Both the position numbers and the translations under genes were made by a program. From Fulvitalea axinellae (lineage in GTDB: Bacteria; Bacteroidota; Bacteroidia; Cytophagales; Cyclobacteriaceae): a stretch of 64,000 nucleotides of DNA. Location of the stretch: NCBI RefSeq assembly GCF_036492835.1, contig NZ_AP025320.1, forward strand, positions 1 through 64,000, read 5' to 3'. Numbering within the stretch: position 1 is the first letter of the stretch; each line of letters starts with the position of its first letter. The notes beneath the pieces are model-generated. The model was not told where the DNA came from. It worked only from the letters and a program-made list of their open reading frames with translations, and did no database searches. Below, piece by piece: positions 18,100 to 27,854 of the stretch.

Positions 18100-19482
18100 C
18101 TATTCCGCAACGAAAATAGTCTTAGCGTTCATAAATTCCTTAATCCCATAAGAAGACATCTCGCGACCATAGCCCGAAAGCTTTGTTCCGCCAAATGGAA
18201 GAGCCGGAATTGATTGGGTAAAAGAATTTACGAATACGGACCCAGTTTCTATCTGAGCCGCCACCCTTTGTCCCCGTTCAATATCCGTGGTCCAGACATT
18301 ACCGCCCAAACCGAACGGGCTATCGTTCGCCAAACGGACCGCCTCTTTCTCGTCTTTTACTTTCAGAATAGTCATTACAGGACCAAAAGTCTCTTCCCTA
18401 AAAACGGGCATATCCGGTGTAACATCGGCCAGAATTGTCGGAGCGTAATAAAAACCCGACATATCCAACCGGTGGCCACCAGCCACTAATTTTGCGCCCA
18501 AGGCTATAGACTCTTTTACCTGTCGCTCTATTTGTTCCAAACTCTCAAGTTTCGACATCGGTCCATAATCGGTGCGTTCCAAAAGCGGATCTCCGATATG
18601 TAACGACTCCACCAAGATCTTTTGCTCGGCGACAAAGGCGTCGTAAACGTCTTCATGAACCAAAAATCGTTTGGCCGAGATGCACACTTGTCCGTTATTA
18701 GCGAATCTGGATTTAAAGGCTATAGGGGCGCAAGCGTCCATATCCACGTCCTCTAGCACGATAAACGCGTCGGAGCCCCCAAGTTCCATCACCGATTTTT
18801 TCAGGGAACGTCCGCAGATTGTGGCAACAGAGCTACCTGCGCCTACACTACCCGTAAGCGTTACTCCCCGTATTACGGAACTTTCGATTACTGGCTTCAC
18901 TTGTGGCCCCCTAATCACCAATGTACGGAATATATTCTCAGGGAAACCGGCTTTCTTGAATGCCTCTTCCAAAAGCAAAGCGCAACCGGTCACCTCAGCG
19001 GCGTGCTTCAGTACCGTTACGTTTCCCGCCAAAGTATTTGGCACGGCAAAACGCATCACCTGCCAAAAAGGGAAATTCCAAGGCATCACAGCCAACACGG
19101 GGCCCAAAGGCTCAAAACGGACATAGCTCTTTTGCGCACCAGCTACCGGAATATGTTCATCGGCCAAAAATTCTTCGGCTTTATCGGCGTAAAAATCACA
19201 ATACATCGCCACTTTATCGATCTCGGCCAGCGCTTCCCGCCTGATTTTTCCCATTTCCAGAGTCATCTGCTTGGCATAATACTCACGGTCCGACCGGAAC
19301 TCCTCCCCCAATCTCCGCAACAAATTACGGCGGTGACACAAGTCCTCTTTTTTCCAAATTTCCCAAGCGCTGTCAACCTCAGCCAAAATCTCGTTCACCT
19401 GTACGAAATCGTAAGTGTCGTAATGCGCAATCTCTTCGCCCGTGGCGGGATTCACGGTTACGATTTTCGTATTGTCAGCCAT
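18100..19482 (-). CDS. NAD(P)-dependent succinate-semialdehyde dehydrogenase family protein
   Basis: Aldehyde dehydrogenase superfamily, 460 aa, closest in feel to the short succinate-semialdehyde dehydrogenase group (Sad/GabD type) that oxidises succinate semialdehyde to succinate. Core motifs: the cofactor-binding VMPWNFPFWQVMRFA, the loop TLTGSVGAGSSVA, the catalytic general base in MELGGSDAFIVLED and the nucleophile in NNGQVCISAKRF, then EETFGPVMTI and PFGGTKLSGYGREM. All catalytic residues are intact. It stands alone with a terminator downstream and diverges from the tolC-like gene. No GABA aminotransferase is nearby, so the physiological aldehyde is open. Confidence 0.9.
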   Translation of the reverse strand: MADNTKIVTVNPATGEEIAHYDTYDFVQVNEILAEVDSAWEIWKKEDLCHRRNLLRRLGEEFRSDREYYAKQMTLEMGKIRREALAEIDKVAMYCDFYADKAEEFLADEHIPVAGAQKSYVRFEPLGPVLAVMPWNFPFWQVMRFAVPNTLAGNVTVLKHAAEVTGCALLLEEAFKKAGFPENIFRTLVIRGPQVKPVIESSVIRGVTLTGSVGAGSSVATICGRSLKKSVMELGGSDAFIVLEDVDMDACAPIAFKSRFANNGQVCISAKRFLVHEDVYDAFVAEQKILVESLHIGDPLLERTDYGPMSKLESLEQIERQVKESIALGAKLVAGGHRLDMSGFYYAPTILADVTPDMPVFREETFGPVMTILKVKDEKEAVRLANDSPFGLGGNVWTTDIERGQRVAAQIETGSVFVNSFTQSIPALPFGGTKLSGYGREMSSYGIKEFMNAKTIFVAE

Positions 19483-19691
19483 AGTTTCTCCATTCTAAGA
19501 TTCGTTCTTACTAACTCAAAAAGCGCAGTTTTGATCCGAAAAGCGGATACTATATGCTTAACCGGACAAAAGCGTTTGATTCCACTACTTTTCAACCTTC
19601 CATTAGCGCCAGATTACAAAACAAAAAATCAGCATACCGTCTTATCCATATGGAAGTCTGAAAAATAGCGCATTCGCATAAGACAATATTC

Positions 19692-21089
19692 GTGAGTAAT
19701 ACTTATAAGACAAAGCTTTGGCACTCATCTTTCCTTTTTTCCTTCGCCCTGTTACTCTCGATAGGCGTATGCGCACAGGAACACCCTGAAAACTCCACCG
19801 ATAGCGTTACCTTGACTTTAGCCCAAGTATTGGATATGGTAAACGAGATCAACTGGGATGTCCAAACGGCACGGCAACAAGTGGATTTGGCGAAATCCCA
19901 GCTCAAAAGCGCTGTATCAAACGTTTATCCTCAACTGGGAATAAACGGAAACTATACCCGCGAATTGGCGATTCCGAATGTAACGCTTGCGCCGAATACG
20001 CCACTTAATCCGACTCCGGACCCCGTTACGGAGAAAGCCTATAACGAACAGATTTTCACGGGAATGGCCAACCTTCAACAGGTTGTTTTTGACAATCGCG
20101 TATTCAGCGGAATAAAATACGAAAAGATAGGTTTGGTCAACGCCAAAGCCAATTTTGAGCAAGTACGGGCTCAGGCGAAACTGCAAGCCAGTCGATTATT
20201 CTTCCAGATACTGCTTGACAAACGGCTTGTGGATGTCTACCAGGCCAATGTGTCTTACTCCGAAGAGAATTATAAAGATATTAAAGAAGGTTACGAAAAC
20301 GGTACGGCATCGCAATACGACCTCTTAAGAGCCGAAGTGCAATTGGCCAACAGCAAACCGGCGTTGATAGAGGCCAAAAACAATCTGGTGTTGGCGCAAA
20401 ACAGTCTTCGGGTACTTTTGGCAAAAGACCCGCAAGCCAAAATCGGATTTACAGGCTCAATCTATGACGACGAACCCAACCGTGTGGATGTCAGTTTGGC
20501 GAGAAACCTGATGCTTTCGTCCGTAACGTACCAGGAGGCTTTATGGAATGCGAAACAAGCGGAGCAAAACGTAAAAGTAAGCTTGGGAGATCTTTGGCCC
20601 AGCCTGAATATTGATGGCGCATATATCCATAAATTCGACAAGTTGGATCAGGAATCCGGGAATGTTGCCGCCGGAGCCCGTTATAATTTTTATATAGGAT
20701 TGAGACTCAGCTACAGTTTGTTCTCCGGCTTTGGCCGAAGGGAGTCAATTCGCCAAAGCAAACTCGCTCTCGATATCGCTAATATCAGGGTGCTGCAACA
20801 AGAGCAAAACCTGAACGAACAAATTACCCAAGCCCAGCTTAACGTAAACCAAGCCGTTGACCAGATTGAAGCGCAAAGGACATCCCTGACTGCGGCGAAT
20901 AAAGCCGTGGAGATTTCATTTACCAGATATCGGGAAGGTGCGGGAACTCTGCTTGAGATTTTGGACACGCAAGCGGCATACGTAACCGCCGAATCCAATT
21001 ACGCCAAGGCCTATTACCAATATCTGTTGTCCGAGGCGCGACTCCAATTTCTGACTACCGGCTTTAGCGATGCCTACCTTAGCGAATGA
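19692..21089 (+). CDS. TolC-family outer-membrane efflux protein
   Basis: Outer-membrane channel with periplasmic alpha-barrel (465 aa). It starts at GTG 19692, giving a signal peptide (LWHSSFLFSFALLLSIGVCAQ). Two structural repeats with long coiled-coil helices follow (residues about 40-260 and 270-460), including the familiar VYPQLGINGNYTRE, YQANVSYSEENYKDIKEGYENG and YREGAGTLLEILDTQAAY. No membrane-fusion protein or RND/ABC pump accompanies it; it is a single gene between a divergent dehydrogenase and a terminator. It probably serves pumps encoded elsewhere. Confidence 0.9.
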   Translation: MSNTYKTKLWHSSFLFSFALLLSIGVCAQEHPENSTDSVTLTLAQVLDMVNEINWDVQTARQQVDLAKSQLKSAVSNVYPQLGINGNYTRELAIPNVTLAPNTPLNPTPDPVTEKAYNEQIFTGMANLQQVVFDNRVFSGIKYEKIGLVNAKANFEQVRAQAKLQASRLFFQILLDKRLVDVYQANVSYSEENYKDIKEGYENGTASQYDLLRAEVQLANSKPALIEAKNNLVLAQNSLRVLLAKDPQAKIGFTGSIYDDEPNRVDVSLARNLMLSSVTYQEALWNAKQAEQNVKVSLGDLWPSLNIDGAYIHKFDKLDQESGNVAAGARYNFYIGLRLSYSLFSGFGRRESIRQSKLALDIANIRVLQQEQNLNEQITQAQLNVNQAVDQIEAQRTSLTAANKAVEISFTRYREGAGTLLEILDTQAAYVTAESNYAKAYYQYLLSEARLQFLTTGFSDAYLSE

Positions 21090-21099
21090 TAAACAAAAA

Positions 21100-21122
21100 A
21101 GCCCGTAGAAAATCCACGGGCT
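21100..21122. terminator. Bidirectional terminator
   Basis: A 7-bp stem (AGCCCGT/ACGGGCT) with a 9-nt loop lies between the convergent tolC-like and beta-barrel genes, with an A run before it and T-rich sequence after it. Confidence 0.7.
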
Positions 21123-21151
21123 CTTATCAAAACATATGTTTTTCTTTTTCC

Positions 21152-21766
21152 TTAGAAGGCCATTCCTATTCCGAATTTGGTGTATTCGGCAGTGAAATCA
21201 TGCTTAATAGTGGCTGACAGGAATGCGATACGGGCCATTAGGCCGAGATCAAGTCCGTAGTCTACACTCGAATCGTCATCCAACGAAATATTCGAGTAAT
21301 CTCCGCCAGCGACATCCTCAATATTACTGACAACATCACTAATACTTCTCGAATACATGTTCGCTCCAACAATTCCAGATAACGAGAACATCGGCAACTT
21401 GATCACCTTCTTAGAAACACCTAAGTTAAACTGATACATTTTAATCGATGGATCATCTAAGTTTGAAAGCGATGGCTTTGAAAGAGCCGCGTCTATTCCA
21501 GAGTTAGAATAAGCGAAGCCACCATTAATGCCCCAGCCTTTTACGATAAACACGTTGAACTCCGCGCCATAAGAGGCTAGAGCTTTGTCTAACTTCCCAT
21601 AGTCTTTAAAGTCGCCAATCTTCTGTAAAGCCTCAATGTCAGAAGTGCTCAAAAGGTCAGACGACTTTCCATAAAAACCGTAAGTTAACTGTCCCGTAAA
21701 TTTCTGCGCTTGGGCTACTGTTCCCACAAAAATAAAAAAGGCCAGTAGGGTCAAGAATTTTTTCAT
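21152..21766 (-). CDS. Outer-membrane beta-barrel protein, 204 aa
   Basis: Small outer-membrane barrel of the OmpA/PF13568-like sort with unknown role. A signal peptide MKKFLTLLAFFIFVGTVAQAQ is followed by alternating strands rich in glycine and aromatics (FTGQLTYGFYG, GWGINGGFAYSN, FSLSGIVGANMYSRS, YGLDLGLMARIAF) and a C-terminal strand ending GIGMAF. An acidic loop (residues about 140-165) could be surface-exposed. Single gene. Confidence 0.75.
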   Translation of the reverse strand: MKKFLTLLAFFIFVGTVAQAQKFTGQLTYGFYGKSSDLLSTSDIEALQKIGDFKDYGKLDKALASYGAEFNVFIVKGWGINGGFAYSNSGIDAALSKPSLSNLDDPSIKMYQFNLGVSKKVIKLPMFSLSGIVGANMYSRSISDVVSNIEDVAGGDYSNISLDDDSSVDYGLDLGLMARIAFLSATIKHDFTAEYTKFGIGMAF

Positions 21767-21940
21767 GATAATGCTATTTCAGTATAAGGTTGTTTAGGTA
21801 TTCAATTTCTGAAAATTATTCGTCTTATTCTATTTGCAGGCAGTTCTATGAAAGTAATATCGGTATTAACATAGAAAAGTCGCAACAATAAGCCAATACT
21901 GATTCATTGACGCTACTGGCGGACCAAACGTTGCAAGAGC

Positions 21941-23581
21941 CTATTTTTTCTTTCCTTTTCTAGATTTCTTTGGTTTCGGTTCCTGAAGTTGATGTAGGTT
22001 TACTCTTATCTTGCTTATCGTCTCGTCATCGATGGTTACCACGGAATATTCCACATAAGGCATTTCCGTATCAGTAACGAATTTCACCAAACCGAAACCG
22101 TTTTTCTCATTGTACCCAAACAGGGACTGGTTGCGGATTTCGTGGTAATGTATATTACTCATCCGCCCACTGGCGAATTCGTAGAGCGGATAGCTCCCCT
22201 CCCGTTCCGTTTTCCAAGCGTCGTGTCTATGTCGGTCGGAGGATAACAGGAGAACTCCCTCGATTTTATTATCGGAAAGAAAATCGGAAATATCTTTTCT
22301 TTCTCGCTTATAACCTTCCCAAGTGTCTGTTCTTCCTTGATAAATATCCTTGGCTCCATATGCCCAAGTGACCGGCGTAACGATTACCTTAAATGTCGCT
22401 TCCGAGGCTTTCAATGAACGTTTCAGCCAATCCAACTGGACTGGGCCCAGCATCTGCGGTTTCCTTTTGGTGGACGGTTCGCGATAATAGCGTCCATCAA
22501 GGAAGAAGAAATCCACGTCACCAATGGTTTGCTTGAACCAAACGCCGGGCATGCCGTCGGTAGCGAAACCGGGGTTAGCGAAGTTTTCTTTGAAGACTTG
22601 TAAAGCGTCCACTTTCCAAGCCGGCGTATTCACTTCCGGCCCTCCGAAAGAATCGTCAATACCGAAATCATGATCATCCCAAACGCCTATGTACGGTGTG
22701 CTGGCCACCAGTTTTCTGAAATGCGGAACGGACTGTCGTTGGTAATAGCAGAATCGTTGCGTTGGTATGGATTCAGGATGGTCAATGTAGACATTGTCGC
22801 CAAGTCCAAGAAAAGCGACGGGCTTCCGCTTGGCTATCGCCGACCAGATATGTTCAAAATCTGGATTATAGGCCGAACAACCGCCAAAAGCGATTTGGAA
22901 ACTTCCTTTGGCCAATGGCTCGGGCCGGGTGACGAAAGTGTTTACGCCACCTTCCAATACGCCGTTGATTCTTACGCGGTAAAAATATTCCGTATTGGCC
23001 GTAAGTCCGGTCGCTTTGACTTTGACGGTATTATCGGCTTTGGAGTCGGTACGGCCAGAGAAAAACAGAGCGTCAGTGCCGAAGACATCCGAAGTCGAAA
23101 TCTCAATGGCAATATCAGCCTCTTCGGAAGTCCGGAGCCAAAAAATTGCGTCCTTGTCTGTCAGACCACCCAAAGCCGGACCATGCACGAGTTTTCCGCC
23201 ATAAACCTGACGGTACTGTATAAAAGCGACACTCTTATATAAAGTCCCGAACCCTTTGCGGGGCCCTGCAAGGAATCGTCCGAAGGGCATTCCCAAGTTT
23301 ATGGATTTCTTAAAATACCGGACACTCTCCAGCGTATTCCCTTTTACGGAATAAGCCAGTGACAAACCAAAATGGACTTCCGGGTCATCAGGATTTTTCT
23401 CCAGATAACGAAGCATTCCTTCGATCGCTTCGTTCACTTTTCCCGAAAATATTTTTGCTATTTCCTCCCTGTTTTGCTTCCTGCGCCATTCGTTTCTGTT
23501 ATAGCTTACCACTTCCTGCGAAAAAGAACCGAAAGGGAAAGCGAAAAAAAACGCCAGCGTTAACAACACGTTCCTACTCAT
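21941..23581 (-). CDS. PhoD-like alkaline phosphatase with N-terminal TPR
   Basis: Secreted metallophosphoesterase of the PhoD family, about 546 aa. The frame is open to 23773, but the ATG at 23581 starts a good signal peptide (MSRNVLLTLAFFFAFPFGSFSQ) and is preferred. Residues 50-100 form one or two TPR-like helical hairpins (NPDDPEVHFGLSLAYSVKG). A fibronectin-like PhoD_N segment follows (FWLRTSEEADIAIEIS...TGLTANTEYFYRVRI), then the catalytic part with FGGCSAYN, LGLGDNVYIDH, WDDHDFGIDD and LLSSDRHRHDAW, whose Asp, Asn and His residues bind the metals. A lysine-rich tail (KPKKSRKGKKK) ends the protein. The TPR addition is less usual for the family. Substrate, a phosphate mono- or diester, is unknown. 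Confidence 0.88.
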   Translation of the reverse strand: MSRNVLLTLAFFFAFPFGSFSQEVVSYNRNEWRRKQNREEIAKIFSGKVNEAIEGMLRYLEKNPDDPEVHFGLSLAYSVKGNTLESVRYFKKSINLGMPFGRFLAGPRKGFGTLYKSVAFIQYRQVYGGKLVHGPALGGLTDKDAIFWLRTSEEADIAIEISTSDVFGTDALFFSGRTDSKADNTVKVKATGLTANTEYFYRVRINGVLEGGVNTFVTRPEPLAKGSFQIAFGGCSAYNPDFEHIWSAIAKRKPVAFLGLGDNVYIDHPESIPTQRFCYYQRQSVPHFRKLVASTPYIGVWDDHDFGIDDSFGGPEVNTPAWKVDALQVFKENFANPGFATDGMPGVWFKQTIGDVDFFFLDGRYYREPSTKRKPQMLGPVQLDWLKRSLKASEATFKVIVTPVTWAYGAKDIYQGRTDTWEGYKRERKDISDFLSDNKIEGVLLLSSDRHRHDAWKTEREGSYPLYEFASGRMSNIHYHEIRNQSLFGYNEKNGFGLVKFVTDTEMPYVEYSVVTIDDETISKIRVNLHQLQEPKPKKSRKGKKK

Positions 23582-23705
23582 ATCTGCTTTTCTAAAAATA
23601 AAAAACACGGCGAATCTGCTTCCGCCATAACACATCCCAAAGCAAAAGTAAAAAGAGATAGGAAACAATTCGGCCGAAAGCCGGCCAAACATGCGAAGTG
23701 TTGAA

Positions 23706-24149
23706 TCAACGTTTGTAACAAATATATTCCACCGATGCCGGGGCAAGATTGTTCCGTTTGAAATCGGCGGCAATTTGTCCCCTATGGTAGCTGGAATGGT
23801 TAACTATATGAAACAGGATATCGGCCAAAGTATTCCCGTATTCGTTGCCTTGGCTGTTTTTGTAAGCCACACGTTGGTCCAGTTCGTTCGCCTCGATGAT
23901 CTTAATCGAAGTGTCGTAATTGTTCCATTGAACAGGCGAGAACCTATCGAGTGGCATACTTTCCCAAATGGGCTGATAGGTTTCGTATTCCAATACCCGG
24001 GTGTTCCAGGTATCGTGCGATGCCAAGATGTGTGACATTAAATCCAATGAACGGTGGGGAACCGTTTCGCCTTGCTCCACCATATGGCGGATGATTTTGG
24101 CGTTTGCGTAGTGGTCATACTCGAAAAGGTTTTTGAGGAATGTTTTCAT
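23706..24149 (-). CDS. DinB-family (YfiT/DfsB-like) four-helix protein
   Basis: DinB superfamily member, 147 aa, with the expected four-helix bundle and metal-binding histidines: H13 in YDHYANAKI, the H of ILASHDTWNTR, and the HIVNHSSYHRGQ motif near the C-terminus. Such proteins are often thiol-dependent metalloenzymes (bacillithiol or mycothiol S-transferase type) or damage-induced proteins of unknown activity. It sits 125 bp upstream of the PhoD-like gene on the same strand. No specific function is claimed. Confidence 0.85.
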   Translation of the reverse strand: MKTFLKNLFEYDHYANAKIIRHMVEQGETVPHRSLDLMSHILASHDTWNTRVLEYETYQPIWESMPLDRFSPVQWNNYDTSIKIIEANELDQRVAYKNSQGNEYGNTLADILFHIVNHSSYHRGQIAADFKRNNLAPASVEYICYKR

Positions 24150-24320
24150 AACACGCTTTTCAAGGGATAAGAAATGGAGAACCGAAAAACCTTTGTTTTC
24201 GGGCTATCGTTTGTTTTGGCTTCACTCCGGCAAGTCCGGCGTCTGTGGCCGTCAATAAGTTACGAAAAACATTCCCACCAAGCGAAGCGTCTTCTCCTAA
24301 TTCTTAATCGAAAGCGAGAT

Positions 24321-25334
24321 TTACTTTTCTTTTATAACCACCGCATGTCCGTCCGGATCCCGGATGATAAACATCTTCTTACCAAGTATACTCACCATTC
24401 CTTCCGAAACCATTCTTTTCGGGTACGACCTTACCCGCCTGTATATTTGGTCGATGTTGTCAACAACAATCACCGTCTGCCAATTCCAGACGTCATACGG
24501 ACGGGAATCATACGGAAACTCTTCTCCGCTTCCAGGCTTTAAAAACTCCAAAAACTCAACGCCCATTCCCCCTTCAGTTGGGCCGAGTCCCGTAATCTTT
24601 ACTTCGCATCCTTTCACTCCGTTCAAGTGTTCTTGTTCGGCTCCGTAGTTTTTACTTTCTCCGCGGATTTTCATTCCCAAAATATCACGATAAAAACCTA
24701 GGCTCCGGTTGGTGCTCGAAACGGCGATGGCCGTATGATCTATTCCCATAAACAAACGGCCTTTGGGGTTGTCCTGCCATTTCGGGTCGCCTTTTCCCTT
24801 CGGAAACCAGATAAGTTCCAAAATATGCCCCTCGGGAGCCTTGAAGTAGAAAGCTTTTATGCCCGCGGCCGCTTTGTTCCAATCGGGCAATGTTTGCGGA
24901 ACATTCGAGACTTGCTTTACGCCCATAGCCCGTAACTTGTCGTAAGCCTTGTCCATATCACTAACTACGATGGCCATATGCTGAAAAATCAGGTCATTGC
25001 TTTTCATTTCCAAAGGCATCGGTTTGCCTTGGGGTGTCAGGTACTCGGTCAGGCGGATTTCCTGATCGCCAAGCGCCAGCCGAGCCACTCTAATATTCAG
25101 GTTGAAAACTCCCTGAAGATGTTCGTAATCGTCGCCATAAAACGTTTCGTCCGAAATGCGGGAACAGCCGAAAGCTTTATGGAAAAACTCCACGTTGCGA
25201 TCAATATCGTTAACCGTAAAGCCAACAGATTCCAAGCGCAAAGCCTTTTGGGCGATGGCCGAAATGGATAAAAAGACAAAGGCGAGCGCTAAAAGGCTGG
25301 CCCTAAACGGAAATACACTCTTAAACTTTCGCAT
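24321..25334 (-). CDS. Exported double VOC (glyoxalase/dioxygenase-fold) protein
   Basis: Two vicinal-oxygen-chelate domains in tandem, 337 aa. A signal peptide (ASLLALAFVFLSISAIAQ) puts it in the periplasm, which is uncommon for VOC proteins. Domain 1, about residues 33-180, carries VGFTVNDIDRNVEFFHKAFG and MAIVVSDMDKAYDKLRAMG. Domain 2, about residues 195-335, carries MGIDHTAIAVSSTNRSLGFY and ends in FIIRDPDGHAVVI, where the E/H ligand positions are plausible. The ATG overlaps the aquaporin stop codon by 14 bp on the same strand, which points to translational coupling. The reaction is unknown; lyase, isomerase or dioxygenase are all possible. Confidence 0.82.
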   Translation of the reverse strand: MRKFKSVFPFRASLLALAFVFLSISAIAQKALRLESVGFTVNDIDRNVEFFHKAFGCSRISDETFYGDDYEHLQGVFNLNIRVARLALGDQEIRLTEYLTPQGKPMPLEMKSNDLIFQHMAIVVSDMDKAYDKLRAMGVKQVSNVPQTLPDWNKAAAGIKAFYFKAPEGHILELIWFPKGKGDPKWQDNPKGRLFMGIDHTAIAVSSTNRSLGFYRDILGMKIRGESKNYGAEQEHLNGVKGCEVKITGLGPTEGGMGVEFLEFLKPGSGEEFPYDSRPYDVWNWQTVIVVDNIDQIYRRVRSYPKRMVSEGMVSILGKKMFIIRDPDGHAVVIKEK

Positions 25335-26064
25335 TTTTCTCTTTCTTTTTGGATAACAGATGTACTTCCGCCGCGGTAAGCATACCGGCGATGGGAACGA
25401 TTATATAAATCCAGAACGCCGTCCAAGTATGGGCAGGCAACGCACTGGCAAAACTCCGGGCCGGGTTCATCCCGAAACCGGAAATCGGGCCGGAAACGAC
25501 TACATAAGTGCAGACTAGAACCCCAGCGAAAACTTTTGTAAAGCGCTGTAACTTCGGGTGTCCGGACGTGTAAAGCACCATAGTGATCATCACAAAGGCT
25601 ATGGAAAATTCCATCAGCAAAGCTCCCAAGACACCATATTCGCCTGGGACGGTCACTACATAATTAATGGCAGGTTCAGTCAGCATTCCGTTCATCAAAA
25701 CTTTCATCAGATAAACGGCCAACGTTCCTCCCAGAAATTGAAACAATATATAGAATACCGTATCAACCGTATTGATTTGGCCTAAACGGTAAAAGACAAG
25801 CGTAACCGCCGGATTGATATGGGCGCCAGAAGGGCTGGTCCAGGGCGAATAAAAAATAAACAGAGCCGTAAGCCCCATCGCTACACCCATAGTGGCCAGT
25901 TTGGAAAAGTCGGACACAAACAATGCGCTTATCGGCGATTGATCCGAGGCGATAAGCGCCCAACAGAAGCAGGCCGAAACCATAAATATGGCCAGCCCGA
26001 ACGCTTCCATCAAGTACATTTTATAATTGGCTCCCAACGTAGCCACCAGATGCTTAGTCCGCAT
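25321..26064 (-). CDS. Aquaporin / glycerol facilitator (MIP family)
   Basis: Six-helix major intrinsic protein, about 247 aa. The frame extends to 26106, but the ATG at 26064 follows a good AAGGGGAA ribosome site. Both NPA boxes are present: SGAHINPAVTL in the first half and GFGMNPARSFASAL in the second. The R after the second NPA is the selectivity-filter arginine. The extended loop between membrane segments and the wide-looking second half do not decide between water and glycerol. It sits between the POT transporter gene (58-100 bp away) and the VOC gene it overlaps, all on the minus strand. Confidence 0.92.
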   Translation of the reverse strand: MRTKHLVATLGANYKMYLMEAFGLAIFMVSACFCWALIASDQSPISALFVSDFSKLATMGVAMGLTALFIFYSPWTSPSGAHINPAVTLVFYRLGQINTVDTVFYILFQFLGGTLAVYLMKVLMNGMLTEPAINYVVTVPGEYGVLGALLMEFSIAFVMITMVLYTSGHPKLQRFTKVFAGVLVCTYVVVSGPISGFGMNPARSFASALPAHTWTAFWIYIIVPIAGMLTAAEVHLLSKKKEKNAKV

Positions 26065-26164
26065 TTCCCCTTTCGTTTCCGCAATTGTCGAACAGAAAAC
26101 CAACACGCAAGCGCCTCGCTTGGTTTGGCAGGAAAAGGAAAATGCGTATTGAGAATGAGAAAGT

Positions 26165-27745
26165 TTAATGCACGCCCTTCATCCACTTTTTTACTACGGG
26201 TGTGGCCGCCAAAGCCAATAATCCCAACGCAATGGTAATCAGTCCAACGGCTGCGTAAGTACTGACATAAGTATATAACTGCTGAAAACCTTCGCCCATA
26301 CCGGCTACTTGCTCTCCGTCCAGCCCCGTTACCGTTTGCGTATAACTTTTCATAAAGGAACTATTCATCCAAGCCGGCGCTTCGGAGCCCGAGGCCGTTA
26401 AGCGAGCAATAATCCCTGCGAAGAAATGGCCGAAGGACGCGGCGATAAACCAAACGCCCATAATAAAGGAAACATATTTGGCGGGCGAAAGCTCGGTGAT
26501 CTTCGCCAAGCCAACGGGCGAAATAAACATCTCGCCGACGGTATAAATAAAGTACCCGAACAATAGAAAGAACATCGGCGTGCGGGCCAGTTCGTTCACT
26601 TCTCTCGCTGACGAGGCAAAAATGACAAAACCGATTCCTACCGCCACAAGGCCCACCGCAAACTTTATCGGCGTGGCCGGATTCCTTTTTATTTTCGAAA
26701 GAAAAGTCCACAGGAACGCAAAAGGCAGGCAAAGCATTATTATAAAGGTGGAATTGATACTGTTAGTCTGTGCGGCGTTTATGCCCAAAAGTTCCACATT
26801 TCGTTTGGCAAAAAGGGTAATCGAAGAACCCGCCTGTTCGAAAACCGCCCAAAATACCGTGGCTAAAAACGTGAAATAAAGCGCGGCCATCAGTCTGGAA
26901 CGCTCCGTGGAACTACTTTCCCTGAATATTTTTGCGATAACCAAAGCCAAAACCGCCGTTACGGCTATCATTAGGTAATGTTCGTATTCGTGGAAAAAAA
27001 TCAGACCGGCCACCAAAGGCACCGCCAATACGGAACCAATGACCACTTTGCCGTTCAATCCCATGATCTTTTTACCGTTTCCGGTCTGCGCAGATTTCGG
27101 TTCGTTGCCTTCCTCTCCGAAAACGTTGCTTTTCGTTCCGCCCTGGAAAAAGAGCAAACCGAAAACCATACCCACCCCCGCAAGGCCAAAACCATAATGC
27201 CAACCGTAAGTCATCCCCAACCAAGCGCAAAGCAACGGAGCGATCATACCGCCTAGATTTATTCCCAAATAAAAAATGGTGAAACCTGAATCTATCTTGC
27301 CCGGCTGTTTTTTATAAATAGCCCCGACCATCGAAGAGATATTCGGCTTGAAAAAGCCGTTGCCAATGACGATCAAAGCCAAGGAACCGTAGAAAAATAT
27401 GGGATGCTCCACCGAAAGCGTCAGGTGCCCGATGGCCATCAATATTCCACCCAGAAAAATCGCTTTGCGGTAACCGAGTATTTTATCGGCGATCATGCCA
27501 CCGAGCGGAGGCGTGGCGTAAACCAACGACCCATAAGCCGCAAAAATACCAAAAGACATGGCGTCGGAATACAAAAGGTGGTCCGTCATATAAACCACCA
27601 GCATGGCTTTCATCCCGTAAAAAGAAAAGCGCTCCCACAACTCGGCGAAGAAGAGATAAAACAAACCCCGCGGGTGCCCAAACCATTGTTTGCCCTCGGC
27701 TGTCTGTAACGTTTCTTCCAGTAAACTCGTTTTTGTCTGATCCAT
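26165..27745 (-). CDS. POT-family proton-coupled di/tripeptide transporter
   Basis: MFS-type peptide symporter, 526 aa, with about 14 membrane segments. The N-terminal signature ELWERFSFYGMKAM matches the proton-coupling ExxERFxYYG motif of the family, with the second E and R intact. GGMIADKILGYRK follows, then the PTR2 signature region GNGFFKPNISSMVG and FTIFYLGINLGGMIAP. It imports di- and tripeptides with protons. First gene of a likely minus-strand unit with the aquaporin and VOC genes. Confidence 0.93.
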   Translation of the reverse strand: MDQTKTSLLEETLQTAEGKQWFGHPRGLFYLFFAELWERFSFYGMKAMLVVYMTDHLLYSDAMSFGIFAAYGSLVYATPPLGGMIADKILGYRKAIFLGGILMAIGHLTLSVEHPIFFYGSLALIVIGNGFFKPNISSMVGAIYKKQPGKIDSGFTIFYLGINLGGMIAPLLCAWLGMTYGWHYGFGLAGVGMVFGLLFFQGGTKSNVFGEEGNEPKSAQTGNGKKIMGLNGKVVIGSVLAVPLVAGLIFFHEYEHYLMIAVTAVLALVIAKIFRESSSTERSRLMAALYFTFLATVFWAVFEQAGSSITLFAKRNVELLGINAAQTNSINSTFIIMLCLPFAFLWTFLSKIKRNPATPIKFAVGLVAVGIGFVIFASSAREVNELARTPMFFLLFGYFIYTVGEMFISPVGLAKITELSPAKYVSFIMGVWFIAASFGHFFAGIIARLTASGSEAPAWMNSSFMKSYTQTVTGLDGEQVAGMGEGFQQLYTYVSTYAAVGLITIALGLLALAATPVVKKWMKGVH

Positions 27746-27854
27746 TTCCAGAAAATGTTTTGTTCATTTCCCGGCAAACTCATCCATTGCGAAAGGCTTT
27801 GGTAACGCGGCGGCAAAAAGTAACAAGGAATAGCCTTCGGTAAGCTTTTGTTAT

